64,000 nt of DNA, taken from Actinoplanes sp040639655 (GTDB lineage: Bacteria > Actinomycetota > Actinomycetes > Mycobacteriales > Micromonosporaceae). A model generated the notes under the pieces. It was given only the letters and a program-made list of their open reading frames with translations. It was not told the origin of the DNA and searched no databases. The stretch is from positions 248,001 to 312,000 of the forward strand of contig NZ_JBFAAI010000001.1 in the NCBI RefSeq assembly GCF_040639655.1, written 5' to 3'. The position numbers and the translations under genes are program-made. This document shows positions 7,688-16,584 of this stretch, piece by piece (within the stretch, counting starts at the first letter, position 1; each line of letters begins with the position of its first letter).

Positions 7688-8668
7688 ATGACGGGAAAGA
7701 AGGTGCGCTGGGGGATTCTTGGCCCCGGCGGGATCGCCAGCACATTCGCCGCGGATCTGCCCCTGGTGGAGGGCGCTGAGCTCGCCGCGGTGGGCTCACG
7801 CAATCTCGCGAGCGCCGAGGCGTTCGCTCAGCGGCACGGGTTTGCGCGGGCCCATGGTTCGTACGCGGATCTGGCCGCCGACGACGGTGTCGACGTGATC
7901 TACGTCGCGACGCCGCACGCCTTCCACCTGGAGGCCGCCATGCTCTGCATCGCGGCCGGCAAGGCGGTCCTGGTGGAGAAGCCGATCTCCCTGGACCTGC
8001 CGTCGGCGGCCCGCGTCGTGGAAGCCGCCCGGGACCGCGGGGTGTTCCTGATGGAAGCCATGTGGATGCGCTGCAACCCGGCCATCCGCAAGATCGCCGA
8101 GCTGGTCGCCGGCGGTGCGATCGGGGACGTCAGTGCGATTCACGCCGACTTCGGGCTGCAGGGTCCGTTCGACGCGTCGCACCGGCTGCGTGACCCGAAG
8201 CTGGGTGGCGGCGCGCTGCTCGACCTGGGCGTGTACCCGATCCACCTGGTGCATCTGATCCTGGGCGTGCCGGCGTCGGCACAGGCGTGGGCGCATCTGA
8301 CCCCGGAGCGGGTGGACGAGAACACCGGGGTGCTGCTCGGTTACGAGTCCGGCGCGGTGGCCGCGCTGACCTGCAGCATCAACGGGGCCAGCCGGAACGC
8401 GGCCTCGATCACCGGTACGGCCGGCCGGATCGACCTGCCGGTGGGCTTCTTCGTGCCGCGCTCGTTCACGCTGACCCGGCCGGATCGGGCGCCGGAGACG
8501 TTCGAGTTCCCCTCCGAGGGCAGCGGTTACCAGTTCGAGGCGGCCGAGGTGCAGCGTGCCCTGCTCGCCGGTGAGCTGGAGAGCCCGGTCGTCTCGCACA
8601 CCACCACCCTGGAGGTGATGGCCCTGCTGGACGCCCTGCGCGAGCAGGTCGGGGTCGCCTACCCGTGA
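7688..8668 (+). CDS. Gfo/Idh/MocA-family NAD(P)-dependent oxidoreductase
   Basis: 326 residues. The N-terminal Rossmann domain starts GILGPGGIASTFAADL. The EKPISLD motif supplies the conserved lysine of the family, and GGALLDLGVYPIHLVHLI carries the conserved Asp/His region. It is closest in pattern to the dimeric dihydrodiol dehydrogenase / glucose-fructose oxidoreductase branch. The substrate is probably a sugar or polyol derivative but cannot be fixed. Its stop directly abuts the stop of the convergent phosphate transporter gene. Confidence 0.88.
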   Translation: MTGKKVRWGILGPGGIASTFAADLPLVEGAELAAVGSRNLASAEAFAQRHGFARAHGSYADLAADDGVDVIYVATPHAFHLEAAMLCIAAGKAVLVEKPISLDLPSAARVVEAARDRGVFLMEAMWMRCNPAIRKIAELVAGGAIGDVSAIHADFGLQGPFDASHRLRDPKLGGGALLDLGVYPIHLVHLILGVPASAQAWAHLTPERVDENTGVLLGYESGAVAALTCSINGASRNAASITGTAGRIDLPVGFFVPRSFTLTRPDRAPETFEFPSEGSGYQFEAAEVQRALLAGELESPVVSHTTTLEVMALLDALREQVGVAYP

Positions 8669-9676
8669 TCAGACGAACAGCGGCCGGACGATGAAGTAGA
8701 AGACGCAGGCGAAGAACGCGGCGGCGGGGAACGTGGTGATCCAGGCGATCACGATGTTGCCCGCCACGTTCCAGCGGACCGCGCTGAGTCGTTTCGTCGC
8801 GCCAACGCCCATGATCGCCGAGGTGATGGTGTGGGTGGTCGAGATCGGCGCGTGCAGCACGAGGGCGTTGAAGTAGAGCACCGAGCTGGCCACGGTCTCG
8901 GCCGCGAACCCCTCGGACGGACCCAGGTCGATGATTTTGCGGCCCAGGGTTCGGATGATCCGCCAGCCACCGGCGTAGGTGCCCGCCGCGAGCACCGTGG
9001 CCGACGTCCAGTACACCCACTCGGGGATGTGCGTCGAGCTGCTCTGGAATCCGCCCGTGTACAGGGCCAGGACCACGATGCCCATGGTCTTGGCGGCGTC
9101 CTGCATGCCGTGCCCGACGGACATCGCGGCCGCTGAGACGGTCTGGGCGTACCGGAAGCCGCGGTTGAGCCGGCCGGGGTGCCCACGCCTGAAGATCCAC
9201 ATGATCGCGACCATCATCACGAAACCGAGTGCCAGGCCGACGAACGGCGACACCACCATCGGGATCAGCACCTTGTTGATGATGTTGTCCCACTGGACGG
9301 TGCCGGCGGTCGCGAAGAGGGTGGCGCCGACCAGGCCGCCGAATAGCGCGTGCGACGAGCTTGACGGCAGGCCGAAGTACCAGGTGATCAGGTTCCAGGT
9401 GATGGCGCCGAGCACACCGGCGAAGACGATGCCGAGGCTCGGGATGCCGAGCGGCAGGTCGACGAGGCCGTCACCGACCGTCTTGGCGACCTCGGTGCCC
9501 AGGTGCGCCCCGACGAAGTTGCCGACAGCGGCCATGGCCAGGGCGACCCGCGGGGTGAGCGCGCGGGTGCTGACGCTCGTGGCGATGGCGTTGGCGGCGT
9601 CGTGAAAGCCGTTGGTGTAGTCGAACGCCATCGCGGCGAGAATCACCGCCACAACGGCGACGAGTTCGGGATCCAC
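8669..9676 (-). CDS. pit: Low-affinity inorganic phosphate transporter, Pit family
   Basis: 335 residues, starting at GTG, with about ten membrane segments. The first Pit signature is FDYTNGFHDAANAIATSVSTRAL and the inverted second copy is ALVLHAPISTTHTITSAIMGVGA. The GLPSSSSHALFGGLVGA segment is also diagnostic. Pit imports metal-phosphate using the proton gradient. It follows a DUF47 gene by three bases, the common Pit accessory arrangement. This is a second phosphate uptake system within 10 kb of pst. Confidence 0.95.
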   Translation of the reverse strand: MDPELVAVVAVILAAMAFDYTNGFHDAANAIATSVSTRALTPRVALAMAAVGNFVGAHLGTEVAKTVGDGLVDLPLGIPSLGIVFAGVLGAITWNLITWYFGLPSSSSHALFGGLVGATLFATAGTVQWDNIINKVLIPMVVSPFVGLALGFVMMVAIMWIFRRGHPGRLNRGFRYAQTVSAAAMSVGHGMQDAAKTMGIVVLALYTGGFQSSSTHIPEWVYWTSATVLAAGTYAGGWRIIRTLGRKIIDLGPSEGFAAETVASSVLYFNALVLHAPISTTHTITSAIMGVGATKRLSAVRWNVAGNIVIAWITTFPAAAFFACVFYFIVRPLFV

Positions 9677-9679
9677 GCT

Positions 9680-10306
9680 CTAGGACTCCTTGACCGCGAT
9701 GGTCTCGATCGTGTTCGCCACGTGCTCGAACGCGTCGCAGGCCGCTTCCAGTTCGTCGACGACCTCTTTCATCTTGAGGACGGTGAGCGCGTCGTACTCG
9801 CCGGAGAAGAGACGGACCAGCAACATCCGGTACGCCCGGTCGCCGTCGTTCTCCAGGCGGTTGATCTCGATCCAGTACTCCTCCATGCCCTTCAGCGACC
9901 GCAGTCTCGGCATCGCCTCGGCGGTCACCTTCGCCTGCTGGTCCAGCACGGTGACCAGCTCGTGCATCTCGCGGGGGAGCGACGGCAGGTCGGTCAGGCC
10001 GTACAGGTAGAGCAGGTTGCCGGCCGCCTCGAGGTGGTCCATCACATCGTCCAGCTGGGAGCCGAGCGAGTAGATGTCCTCCCGGTCGAACGGGGTGATG
10101 AAGGTGGAGTTGATCTTCTTGTAGAGCTCGTGGGTGATCGAGTCGCTGTCGTGCTCCACATCGCTCAGCCGGTCGGCGACCGATTGGACGTCCACACCGG
10201 GCAACGCGAGCTCGTTCAGCAGTTCGGTTCCCTTGACCAGGTTGTACGCGGCCCTGGTGAACAGTTCGTAGAAGGCCCCCTCGACGGGGCGGAATGAGAA
10301 CTTCAC
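9680..10306 (-). CDS. DUF47 / PhoU-like Pit accessory protein
   Basis: 208 residues, all helical in appearance, with the family pattern SDVEHDSDSITHELYKKINSTFITPFDREDIYSL near residues 50-80. The acidic EXXXD-type residues in that stretch bind metal in PhoU-like proteins. DUF47 proteins are encoded beside Pit genes and are thought to control Pit activity. It lies directly upstream of pit in the same operon. Confidence 0.92.
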   Translation of the reverse strand: MKFSFRPVEGAFYELFTRAAYNLVKGTELLNELALPGVDVQSVADRLSDVEHDSDSITHELYKKINSTFITPFDREDIYSLGSQLDDVMDHLEAAGNLLYLYGLTDLPSLPREMHELVTVLDQQAKVTAEAMPRLRSLKGMEEYWIEINRLENDGDRAYRMLLVRLFSGEYDALTVLKMKEVVDELEAACDAFEHVANTIETIAVKES

Positions 10307-10390
10307 GGCGCGGACCTCGATCGACGGGCTTATGAATGGATCTCCGGAGGCATGCTATCGGTCCGTGGAGGTTCACCTATCGCGACGGCC

Positions 10391-11356
10391 CTAAACCGTT
10401 TCGTGACGTCCAACTGTCCTGGGTGCATTCGGGCGCGGCGCGGAACGGCGAACCGCCCTGGTCGGAAGGTGTGGCCGGGGCGTGCCGGTGATCGGGTTCC
10501 GGCGCAGGTGGCGGGCGAGACCGGCCAGATCGGTGTCGGCGATCACGTCCACACCGGCCGCACCGAGTTCGGTCCAGATCGCGGCGCGCGCCTTCCGGGT
10601 ACCGTCCGGCAGACCGCAGATCCGGACCCTGCGCCCGTCGTCGTGCGCGGCCCGGACGAGTGCGTGCAGCTGGTGCCGTTCCTCGGCGGTGATCGGTTCC
10701 CGGCCGTCCCATCCGAAGCGGCGCGTCCAGGGTTCGCTGATCACCGGGACCAGGGACGGCGGGGCGAAGCGGGAACCCAGGTCGTCGAAGGTTCCGTCGG
10801 CGAACGCGCACCGTTCGGGCTGTGCCGCGAGCAGCTCCCGGACATCGACTATGCCGGTCACCGTCACGGTCACGGCGCCCGCGGTCAGTTGCTCACCCTG
10901 GCACCGGCTCAGCAGGCCGGCGTGGTCCTGGAGCTGCCGGTCCAGCATCCGGTAGGCGCGCAGCAGTGCCTCCGGGTCGCGGTTGGCGCCACCGAACTCG
11001 ATCACGAGCCGGAACGGCACCCGCTGGTCGGGCCAGAGCCGTCCGCCGGCCGATCCGGCGCGGGCGAAGAGCGGGGCGAGTACGAGCCGGCGCAGGGTGC
11101 GGCCCGGCTGCGGAGCACCGGGACCGAGGTACAGCTCGCCGTGCGGGCCGGGCACCACCCGGACCGTCATCCCGGCCAGCCCCAGCTTGAGCACGGCGGG
11201 CAGCGGGTCGGTCGTGTCCGGGCCGGTCAGCGCGTGCCCGGCGGGCAGGCAGGGCCGTTTCCGGCGCAGCATGGCGACCGAGACCGCGCCGCCGGCTCCG
11301 GCGAGACCGGCCAGGCCTCCCGCGATAGTCGCCATGTCTTGCACCGCGTGCACCAT
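10391..11356 (-). CDS. PI-PLC/GDPD-like (AIM6-type) protein with degenerate active site
   Basis: 321 residues. A hydrophobic segment at about residues 9-30 suggests a membrane anchor or signal. The order of segments follows PI-PLC/GDPD-like barrels of the AIM6 type: DPLPAVLKLGLAGMTVRVVPGPHGELYLGP, then TLRRLVLAPLF, then LVIEFGGANRDPEALLRAYRMLDRQL and a VDVIADTDLAGL end. The acidic pair usually found in the siEaDvwl segment, and the following VgH histidine, are replaced here (MTVRV and LGP). It may be a non-catalytic homologue. The assignment rests on pattern only. Confidence 0.5.
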   Translation of the reverse strand: MVHAVQDMATIAGGLAGLAGAGGAVSVAMLRRKRPCLPAGHALTGPDTTDPLPAVLKLGLAGMTVRVVPGPHGELYLGPGAPQPGRTLRRLVLAPLFARAGSAGGRLWPDQRVPFRLVIEFGGANRDPEALLRAYRMLDRQLQDHAGLLSRCQGEQLTAGAVTVTVTGIVDVRELLAAQPERCAFADGTFDDLGSRFAPPSLVPVISEPWTRRFGWDGREPITAEERHQLHALVRAAHDDGRRVRICGLPDGTRKARAAIWTELGAAGVDVIADTDLAGLARHLRRNPITGTPRPHLPTRAVRRSAPRPNAPRTVGRHETV

Positions 11357-11436
11357 CCGATTCGTACTTTATGGGTGTTTTATACTGTGGCACAGCCGAT
11401 ACCCGCAGACCGGCAATGTCGCGCAGAATTTGTTTC

Positions 11437-12327
11437 ATGCCGTCACCGTCCGCGGTCGATTTCGAGGCCCAGCGTTCCTACCTCACTGCCGTCGCCTACC
11501 GGATGCTCGGCAGCCGTGCCGAAGCCGAGGACGCCGTCCAGGAGGCCTGGCTGCGCTACGCGCAACAGACCCAGGAGATCCACGATGCGCGGGGGTGGCT
11601 CACCACGGTCACCGCACGGATCTGCCTGGACCAGCTCAATTCCGCTCGGGTACGCAGAACCGCGTACCCCGGTGAGTGGCTGCCCGTCTACGTGGTGGAG
11701 CCGGACGCCGACCCGGCCGACCACGCCGAGCTCGCCGACCAGATCAGCATCGCCCTGCTCGTGGTGCTCGAGAAGCTCACCCCCGAACAGCGGGTGGCGT
11801 TCGTCCTGCACGATGCGTTCGGCGTGCCGTTCGACGAGGTGGCGGCGGTCCTCGACAGCACGCCGGCGGCCGCCCGGCAGCATGCCTCCCGGGCTCGGAA
11901 AGCGGTGGCCGACGGTCAGGTCCGGCACACCGCGGGGCTGGCCGAACAGCGGCGGGTGCTCAACGCCTTCCTGGCCGCGGCGCAGGACGGCGACATGCGT
12001 ACCCTCGCCTCCGTGCTCGCTCCCGACGTGGTCGCCATCGGCGACGGCGGCGGAGTGGTCCGCACCGCGCTGCGCCCCGTTCTCGGCGCCGACAAGGTCG
12101 CCCGGTTCTTCATCGGCCTGCTCACGTACCGGCTGGCCGAGGTCACCGACATCAAGGTCGACCCGGTCGTGGTCAACGGCTCGGCCGGCACCATGCTTCG
12201 CGGTACCTTGGCGGACGGCAGCCCACTGATGGTGGTGAGCATCGTCACGGTCGCCGACGGCCGGATCACCGGCATCTACAACCAGCAGAACCCGGAGAAG
12301 CTGAGGCTCGCCCGCGACCTGGGTTGA
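11437..12327 (+). CDS. ECF41-type sigma factor with SnoaL-like C-terminal domain (SigJ-like)
   Basis: 296 residues from the chosen ATG, and upstream in-frame starts at 11371 and 11416 are possible. Region sigma2 (YRMLGSRAEAEDAVQEAWLRY) and sigma4 (KLTPEQRVAFVLHDAFGVPFDEVAAVL) are clear. A C-terminal NTF2/SnoaL-like domain follows. The ECF41 hallmarks are all present: a WLPVYV linker in place of WLPEP, DGGG, and NPEKL in place of NPDKL. In this group the C-terminal domain regulates the sigma factor directly, without an anti-sigma protein. The usual carboxymuconolactone-decarboxylase partner gene is not adjacent. Confidence 0.9.
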   Translation: MPSPSAVDFEAQRSYLTAVAYRMLGSRAEAEDAVQEAWLRYAQQTQEIHDARGWLTTVTARICLDQLNSARVRRTAYPGEWLPVYVVEPDADPADHAELADQISIALLVVLEKLTPEQRVAFVLHDAFGVPFDEVAAVLDSTPAAARQHASRARKAVADGQVRHTAGLAEQRRVLNAFLAAAQDGDMRTLASVLAPDVVAIGDGGGVVRTALRPVLGADKVARFFIGLLTYRLAEVTDIKVDPVVVNGSAGTMLRGTLADGSPLMVVSIVTVADGRITGIYNQQNPEKLRLARDLG

Positions 12328-12338
12328 GTGGTGGACCT

Positions 12339-12881
12339 TTACTGCTGGGGAGTGACTTCTTCACTGCCGGGAGTGACTTCCAGCAGGTGCTTGCGGTAGT
12401 GCGAGGCGAACGGCTCGGTGCCGTCGCCCAGCGCTGTCAGCAGCTGCCGGGACGCCGCGAAGGCGTGCTCCACGAGATCGTCCGGGTAACCGAACGCCAC
12501 CCGGTGAACGGCGAACTCGTCCTCGTCGCGGAGCTCGACCAGACCGGTCTCACGGCGCCGGACCGCGTCCAGGTCGAGGTCGATGATGTGAACCGTGTCA
12601 CCCTCCCAGCGGGCCGGGGTGGTGATGTCGCAATACACCTCGCTGGTCCGCGGCGGTGGGTTGAACATGCCCGTCCACCAGGCATAGTGCGGGATCAGCA
12701 GGACGAACGGGATCTGCTCCACGGACGGCCGGCCGTGATAGACCGACGCGGTACCCCGGGTCACGCCGACCCAGATGCCGAGGTCGTCCTCGGCCAGACG
12801 ACGAGCCGGGTAGTCACGATGTGCCGAACCGTCGTACTTCGTGTAGATGACCCGGACCATCTCGCTCGGCATGGCTTGCAC
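12339..12881 (-). CDS. DUF402 domain protein (FomD-like phosphatase fold)
   Basis: 180 residues. The core reads MFNPPPRTSEVYCDITTP and then HIIDLDLDAVRRRETGLVELRDEDEF, the metal-binding segments of DUF402 proteins. Some of these hydrolyse nucleoside diphosphates or nucleotidylated phosphonates. The C-terminus has a short internal duplication (EVTPGS, then EEVTPQ) that reflects a GGGAGTGACTTC-like DNA repeat. It converges on the sigma factor gene with 11 bases between stops. The biological substrate is unknown. Confidence 0.75.
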   Translation of the reverse strand: MQAMPSEMVRVIYTKYDGSAHRDYPARRLAEDDLGIWVGVTRGTASVYHGRPSVEQIPFVLLIPHYAWWTGMFNPPPRTSEVYCDITTPARWEGDTVHIIDLDLDAVRRRETGLVELRDEDEFAVHRVAFGYPDDLVEHAFAASRQLLTALGDGTEPFASHYRKHLLEVTPGSEEVTPQQ

Positions 12882-12928
12882 CCTAGCGGTGACCCGGATA
12901 TGTCGGTGGTGGCGGGTACGGTTCCTCC

Positions 12929-14935
12929 GTGCCCGGAACCGGTAAGAAGAAAGCCACTGCCGAGCAGGTCCTCGCCGCCGCCGTCGGAGCGGTTCCCGGC
13001 GGATCCGCCCGCCCTGGTCAGCAGGCCATGGTCGAGGCCATCGACAAGGCCGTCAAGAACAAGGAACACCTGCTCGTCCAGGCCGGCACGGGCACTGGCA
13101 AGAGCCTCGGTTACCTCACGCCGGCCCTGCTCGTCGACGGTCCGGTGGTCATCTCCACAGCCACCCTGGCCCTGCAGAACCAGCTCGTCGAGCACGACCT
13201 GCCCCGGCTCGCCGAGGCCGTCCAGCCGGTGCTCGGGCGCAAGCCCACGTTCGCCGTGCTCAAGGGCCGGCACCACTACCTCTGCGCGGCGAAGATGGAG
13301 CACGCCGACGAGGAAGGCCCCACCGACACGCTCTTCGACGCGGAGGCCGCACCCAAGGCCGGGCAGTGGCTCGGTGAGGGCGCCCGGCTCGGCAAGCAGA
13401 TCCTGCGGATCCGGAAATGGTCCGAGAAGACCCAGACCGGTGACCGCGACGAGCTCGACCCGGGCGTCGAGGACCTGGCCTGGCGTCAGGTCTCCATGCC
13501 GGCCCGGGACTGCGTCGGGGCGGGCCGATGCCCGTACGGTCAGGAGTGCTTCGCCGAGGCGTCGCGCGCCCGCGCCCGCGAGGCTGACATCGTCGTCACC
13601 AACCACAGCCTGCTCGCCGTCGACATGATCGCCGGACGGCAGATCGTGCCGCCGCACAAGCTCCTCGTCGTCGACGAGGCACACGAGCTCGCCGACCGGG
13701 TCTCCTCGGCGGCCCAGGCCGAGATCACCCCCGAAGCGGTCGAACGCGCCGGCCGCCGGTCCCGCACCATGATCACCCCAGCCGCCGCGGAAGCGCTCGC
13801 CGAAGCCGCCGACGCGCTCACCGTCGGCCTCGCCGACCTGCCCGCCGGTCGGCTCACCGACGGCCTGCCCGAACGGCTGCGGATGGCCGTCGCCACGCTC
13901 GAGTCCGCCACCCGGGCGGGGCTCAGCGCGATCGGCGAGGTCAAGTCCGACGATCCCGACCCGGTCGGCAAACAGCAGGCCAAAGCGGTCCTCGACGAAC
14001 TGTCCACGACAGCGCAGCGGCTGCTCGAGGAGAACTCCTACGACGTCGCGTGGGTCGAGAAATCCGACCTCGGCAGCGGGCGGCGGGCACTCGTCGTGGC
14101 GCCGCTCTCGGTCGCCGGCACGCTGTCGGAACACCTGTACGCCGACCGCACCGTGGTGGTCACCTCCGCCACGCTCACCCTCGGCGGCCGGTTCGACACG
14201 GTCGCCCGCTCGCTCGGCCTGCCGGTGGCCGCACCCGGCGCCGACGGACGGCCCTCGTCCGGCGACGGCTGGTCGTCACTCGACGTCGGCTCGCCGTTCG
14301 ACTATCCCAAGCAGGGCATCCTCTACGTGGCGGCGCACCTGCCACGGCCCGCGGCGTCCGGCCTTCCCGACGCGGCCGGGGCCGAACTGCTCCGGCTGGT
14401 GGAGGCACTCGGCGGGCGTACGCTCGGGCTCTTCTCCTCCCGCAAGGCCGCCACCCAGGCCGCCGAGCTTCTACGCGCCAAGACCGACCTGCCGATCCTG
14501 CTGCAGGGCGAGGAGACACTGCCGATCCTGGTCCGCAAGTTCAAGGAGGACCAGAACAGCTGCCTGTTCGGGGTGATGTCGCTCTGGCAGGGCGTCGACG
14601 TGCCCGGCGACGCCTGTCAGCTCGTCGTCATCGACCGGCTGCCGTTCCCCCGGCCCGACGAGCCGCTCGCCGCGGCCCGCGCCGCAGCCGTCGACGCGTC
14701 CGGTGGTTCCGGCTTCACCGCGGTCAGCGTGCCGATCGCGGCAGTCCGGCTGGCACAGGGCGTCGGCCGGTTGATCCGCTCGACCGGCGACAAGGGTGTG
14801 GTCGCGGTCCTCGACTCCCGCCTGGAGACGGCCCGCGGTTACGGCGCCTTCCTGCGCAAGTCACTGCCGCCGTTCTGGTACACCACCCGGCCCGACGTCG
14901 CCGAGGGCGCCCTCCGCCGTCTCGCCAACTCCTGA
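12929..14935 (+). CDS. ATP-dependent DNA helicase, DinG/YoaA (XPD-like) family
   Basis: 668 residues, starting at GTG. Superfamily 2 helicase with Walker A QAGTGTGKS (motif I), DEAH box VVDEAHELADR (motif II), and motifs V/VI at LWQGVDVPGD and LAQGVGRLIRS. Four cysteines between motifs Ia and II (LCAAK, DCVGAGRCPYGQECF) match the Fe-S cluster of XPD/DinG enzymes. They unwind DNA 5' to 3' in repair and at R-loops. A NUDIX gene follows so closely that the AAGGGA ribosome site overlaps the stop. Confidence 0.92.
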   Translation: MPGTGKKKATAEQVLAAAVGAVPGGSARPGQQAMVEAIDKAVKNKEHLLVQAGTGTGKSLGYLTPALLVDGPVVISTATLALQNQLVEHDLPRLAEAVQPVLGRKPTFAVLKGRHHYLCAAKMEHADEEGPTDTLFDAEAAPKAGQWLGEGARLGKQILRIRKWSEKTQTGDRDELDPGVEDLAWRQVSMPARDCVGAGRCPYGQECFAEASRARAREADIVVTNHSLLAVDMIAGRQIVPPHKLLVVDEAHELADRVSSAAQAEITPEAVERAGRRSRTMITPAAAEALAEAADALTVGLADLPAGRLTDGLPERLRMAVATLESATRAGLSAIGEVKSDDPDPVGKQQAKAVLDELSTTAQRLLEENSYDVAWVEKSDLGSGRRALVVAPLSVAGTLSEHLYADRTVVVTSATLTLGGRFDTVARSLGLPVAAPGADGRPSSGDGWSSLDVGSPFDYPKQGILYVAAHLPRPAASGLPDAAGAELLRLVEALGGRTLGLFSSRKAATQAAELLRAKTDLPILLQGEETLPILVRKFKEDQNSCLFGVMSLWQGVDVPGDACQLVVIDRLPFPRPDEPLAAARAAAVDASGGSGFTAVSVPIAAVRLAQGVGRLIRSTGDKGVVAVLDSRLETARGYGAFLRKSLPPFWYTTRPDVAEGALRRLANS

Positions 14936-14946
14936 AGGGAACCTCG

Positions 14947-15357
14947 TTGATCCTCATCGCCTGCACGTTCCTGGTCGACCGGAACGGTGCGTTGCTGCTC
15001 CAGTTGCGTGACGACAAGGCGCCCTATTACCCGAACACGTGGGGGCTGCCGGGCGGGACGATCGAGGACGGGGAGACACCAGCCGAGGGCGCCGCCCGGG
15101 AGCTGTGGGAGGAGACCAGCCTGCGACCGTCCGGTGAGCTGCGGCTCTTCGCCCGGCAGGAACTGCCCGAACAGAGACGGATCAAGAGCTACTTCTACGC
15201 GGCGACCACCGCCCGGCAGGAGGACGTGGTGCTCGGCGAGGGCGCCGCAATGCTGTTCATCCCGGCTGCCGAGGCGTTGGACCGCCCGCTCACACCGGGC
15301 ACCGCGGAGATGATCGAGCGTTTCCTGGCCTCGCCGGAGTATTCCGATCTCATCTGA
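14947..15357 (+). CDS. NUDIX hydrolase, small (TTG start)
   Basis: 136 residues. The Nudix box is complete: GGTIEDGETPAEGAARELWEET. The start is a TTG placed six bases after AAGGGA, and no ATG or GTG fits. It shares a transcript with the upstream helicase (11 bases between). Substrate class cannot be told, and MutT/ADP-ribose type enzymes look similar. Confidence 0.87.
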   Translation: MILIACTFLVDRNGALLLQLRDDKAPYYPNTWGLPGGTIEDGETPAEGAARELWEETSLRPSGELRLFARQELPEQRRIKSYFYAATTARQEDVVLGEGAAMLFIPAAEALDRPLTPGTAEMIERFLASPEYSDLI

Positions 15358-15368
15358 CGTCCACCCCC

Positions 15369-15469
15369 GGTTCTGACCGCGTCGGGCCTTTGTCAGGACC
15401 GCTCATCACTGGTTCTGACCGCGCCGGGGTCTTTGTCAGGACCGCGTCTTCACTGGTTCTGACCGTCGG
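15369..15469 (+). repeat. Direct tandem repeat, 42-44 bp unit, about 2.3 copies
   Basis: Units begin GGTTCTGACCG at 15369, 15411 and 15455 (the third is cut short). Each full unit also holds CTTTGTCAGGACCGC, whose GTCAG can pair with CTGAC of the same unit. The array directly follows the NUDIX stop codon and lies before the next gene. The function is unknown. Confidence 0.8.
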
Positions 15470-15520
15470 CCGCGTCATCGGTGAGGTGGTCAGCGGCCTG
15501 ATGCTGGTGGGGCTGGGGAG

Positions 15521-16396
15521 ATGGCGCGTGTCACCATGGCTGCCGTGACGAGGCCGCAATCTGACGCACCACCGCCGGTGGCCGGGGCACGACGCCGGTG
15601 GTGGCTTCGAGTCGTGGCCGGAGTCTGGGCCGCAGTGTTGCTGGCCGCGGTGTTCTGGTCGGCGCGGACCGATCCGCCGACCGTGCCCGAGCAGCGTGAC
15701 ATCGCGCAGGCGCTGGCCACGCTGAGGGTGGCGTCGGGGGCCGTGGTCGCTGCTGCCGAGGACGAGCGGTGGGCGTTGAGCATCGGTGAGCTACGGGTCG
15801 AGGACTGTTCGGTCAACCCGGCGTGGGCAGGGCAGGCCGCCACCCGGGAGGTGCGGCTCTACGTGCCGGAAGGCGACGCACGGGCAGCGCTCGAGACGAT
15901 CGCTCAGGAACTGCCCGCCGACTTCGCCGCCGAGATGCTGGCCACCCGTGGGGCTACCCGGCTGTCGCTGTACGCCGACGCCGGCGAACACGTCGGGATC
16001 GAGGCGGAGGCGCACTCGTCCGACCAGGTGCTCAGCGTGCTGATCCGGACCGGCTGCCGCCCGGCCGTGGACGGTCTGAACCCGGCCGATCCGCCAGCGG
16101 GCAGCGAACCGGCCCTGCTCGGCACCACAGCCGCCGCGATCACCGGCAGCAGCACCGCCGACCCGCCGGAAACTCGGGCGGTGGCCTGCCCGGACGACGG
16201 GGCCGCGGCCACCTTCGTGCTGGACGCCGGCCCGGCACAGCCGGAGAGCGCGCCGCGAGGGATCCCGGACGGGGCGGCCCCGATCTGGGCGGACGCGGAC
16301 GGTTGGGCGTACCGGATCGGCTCCGACTCGGTGGTAGTCGCCAGAGACGGCGACCGTTTCCGGCTGAGCGTGACCACCGCCTGCCGCGCCACCTGA
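15521..16396 (+). CDS. Hypothetical membrane-anchored protein
   Basis: 291 residues. A short basic N-terminus (RRRWWLR) precedes one membrane segment at about 27-46, so residues 50-291 probably face outside. The outer part has five cysteines and no motif I recognise. A low-complexity Ala/Asp/Pro stretch near 185-205 splits it into two similar-sized halves. The ATG used has a GGGGA stretch upstream, and Met6 is an alternative. Downstream is 400 bp of repeat-rich non-coding DNA. Confidence 0.6.
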   Translation: MARVTMAAVTRPQSDAPPPVAGARRRWWLRVVAGVWAAVLLAAVFWSARTDPPTVPEQRDIAQALATLRVASGAVVAAAEDERWALSIGELRVEDCSVNPAWAGQAATREVRLYVPEGDARAALETIAQELPADFAAEMLATRGATRLSLYADAGEHVGIEAEAHSSDQVLSVLIRTGCRPAVDGLNPADPPAGSEPALLGTTAAAITGSSTADPPETRAVACPDDGAAATFVLDAGPAQPESAPRGIPDGAAPIWADADGWAYRIGSDSVVVARDGDRFRLSVTTACRAT

Positions 16397-16584
16397 ACCC
16401 GCCTCCCGTCCGTTCCGCGTCGTCCAGTCCGTTCCGGGCCGTCCTGTCCGGCCCGCCCGGCGCTGCGTCCTCCGTTCCGCGCCGTTCCGTTGGCCTCGCG
16501 CCGTTCCCTTCGTCCCGGCCCTCTGCGCTGGCCGTTTCTGTCTGCTCCGCCGGGCGTCATCCCGTCCGCCCCTGCGGTATTGGG
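16397..16584. other. Non-coding, C/T-rich stretch with repeated CGTTCCG-type words
   Basis: No gene seen. The plus strand is pyrimidine-rich and repeats words such as CCGTTCCG, GTCCGTTCCG and GCCGTTCC at irregular spacing. No clear terminator or promoter is visible. Confidence 0.5.

Noticed and set aside
10365..10380. Single GTTCACCTATC upstream of the DUF47-pit operon as a PHO box
   Set aside because: Only one unit is present, with no adjacent 11-base partner, and PhoP sites need direct repeats.
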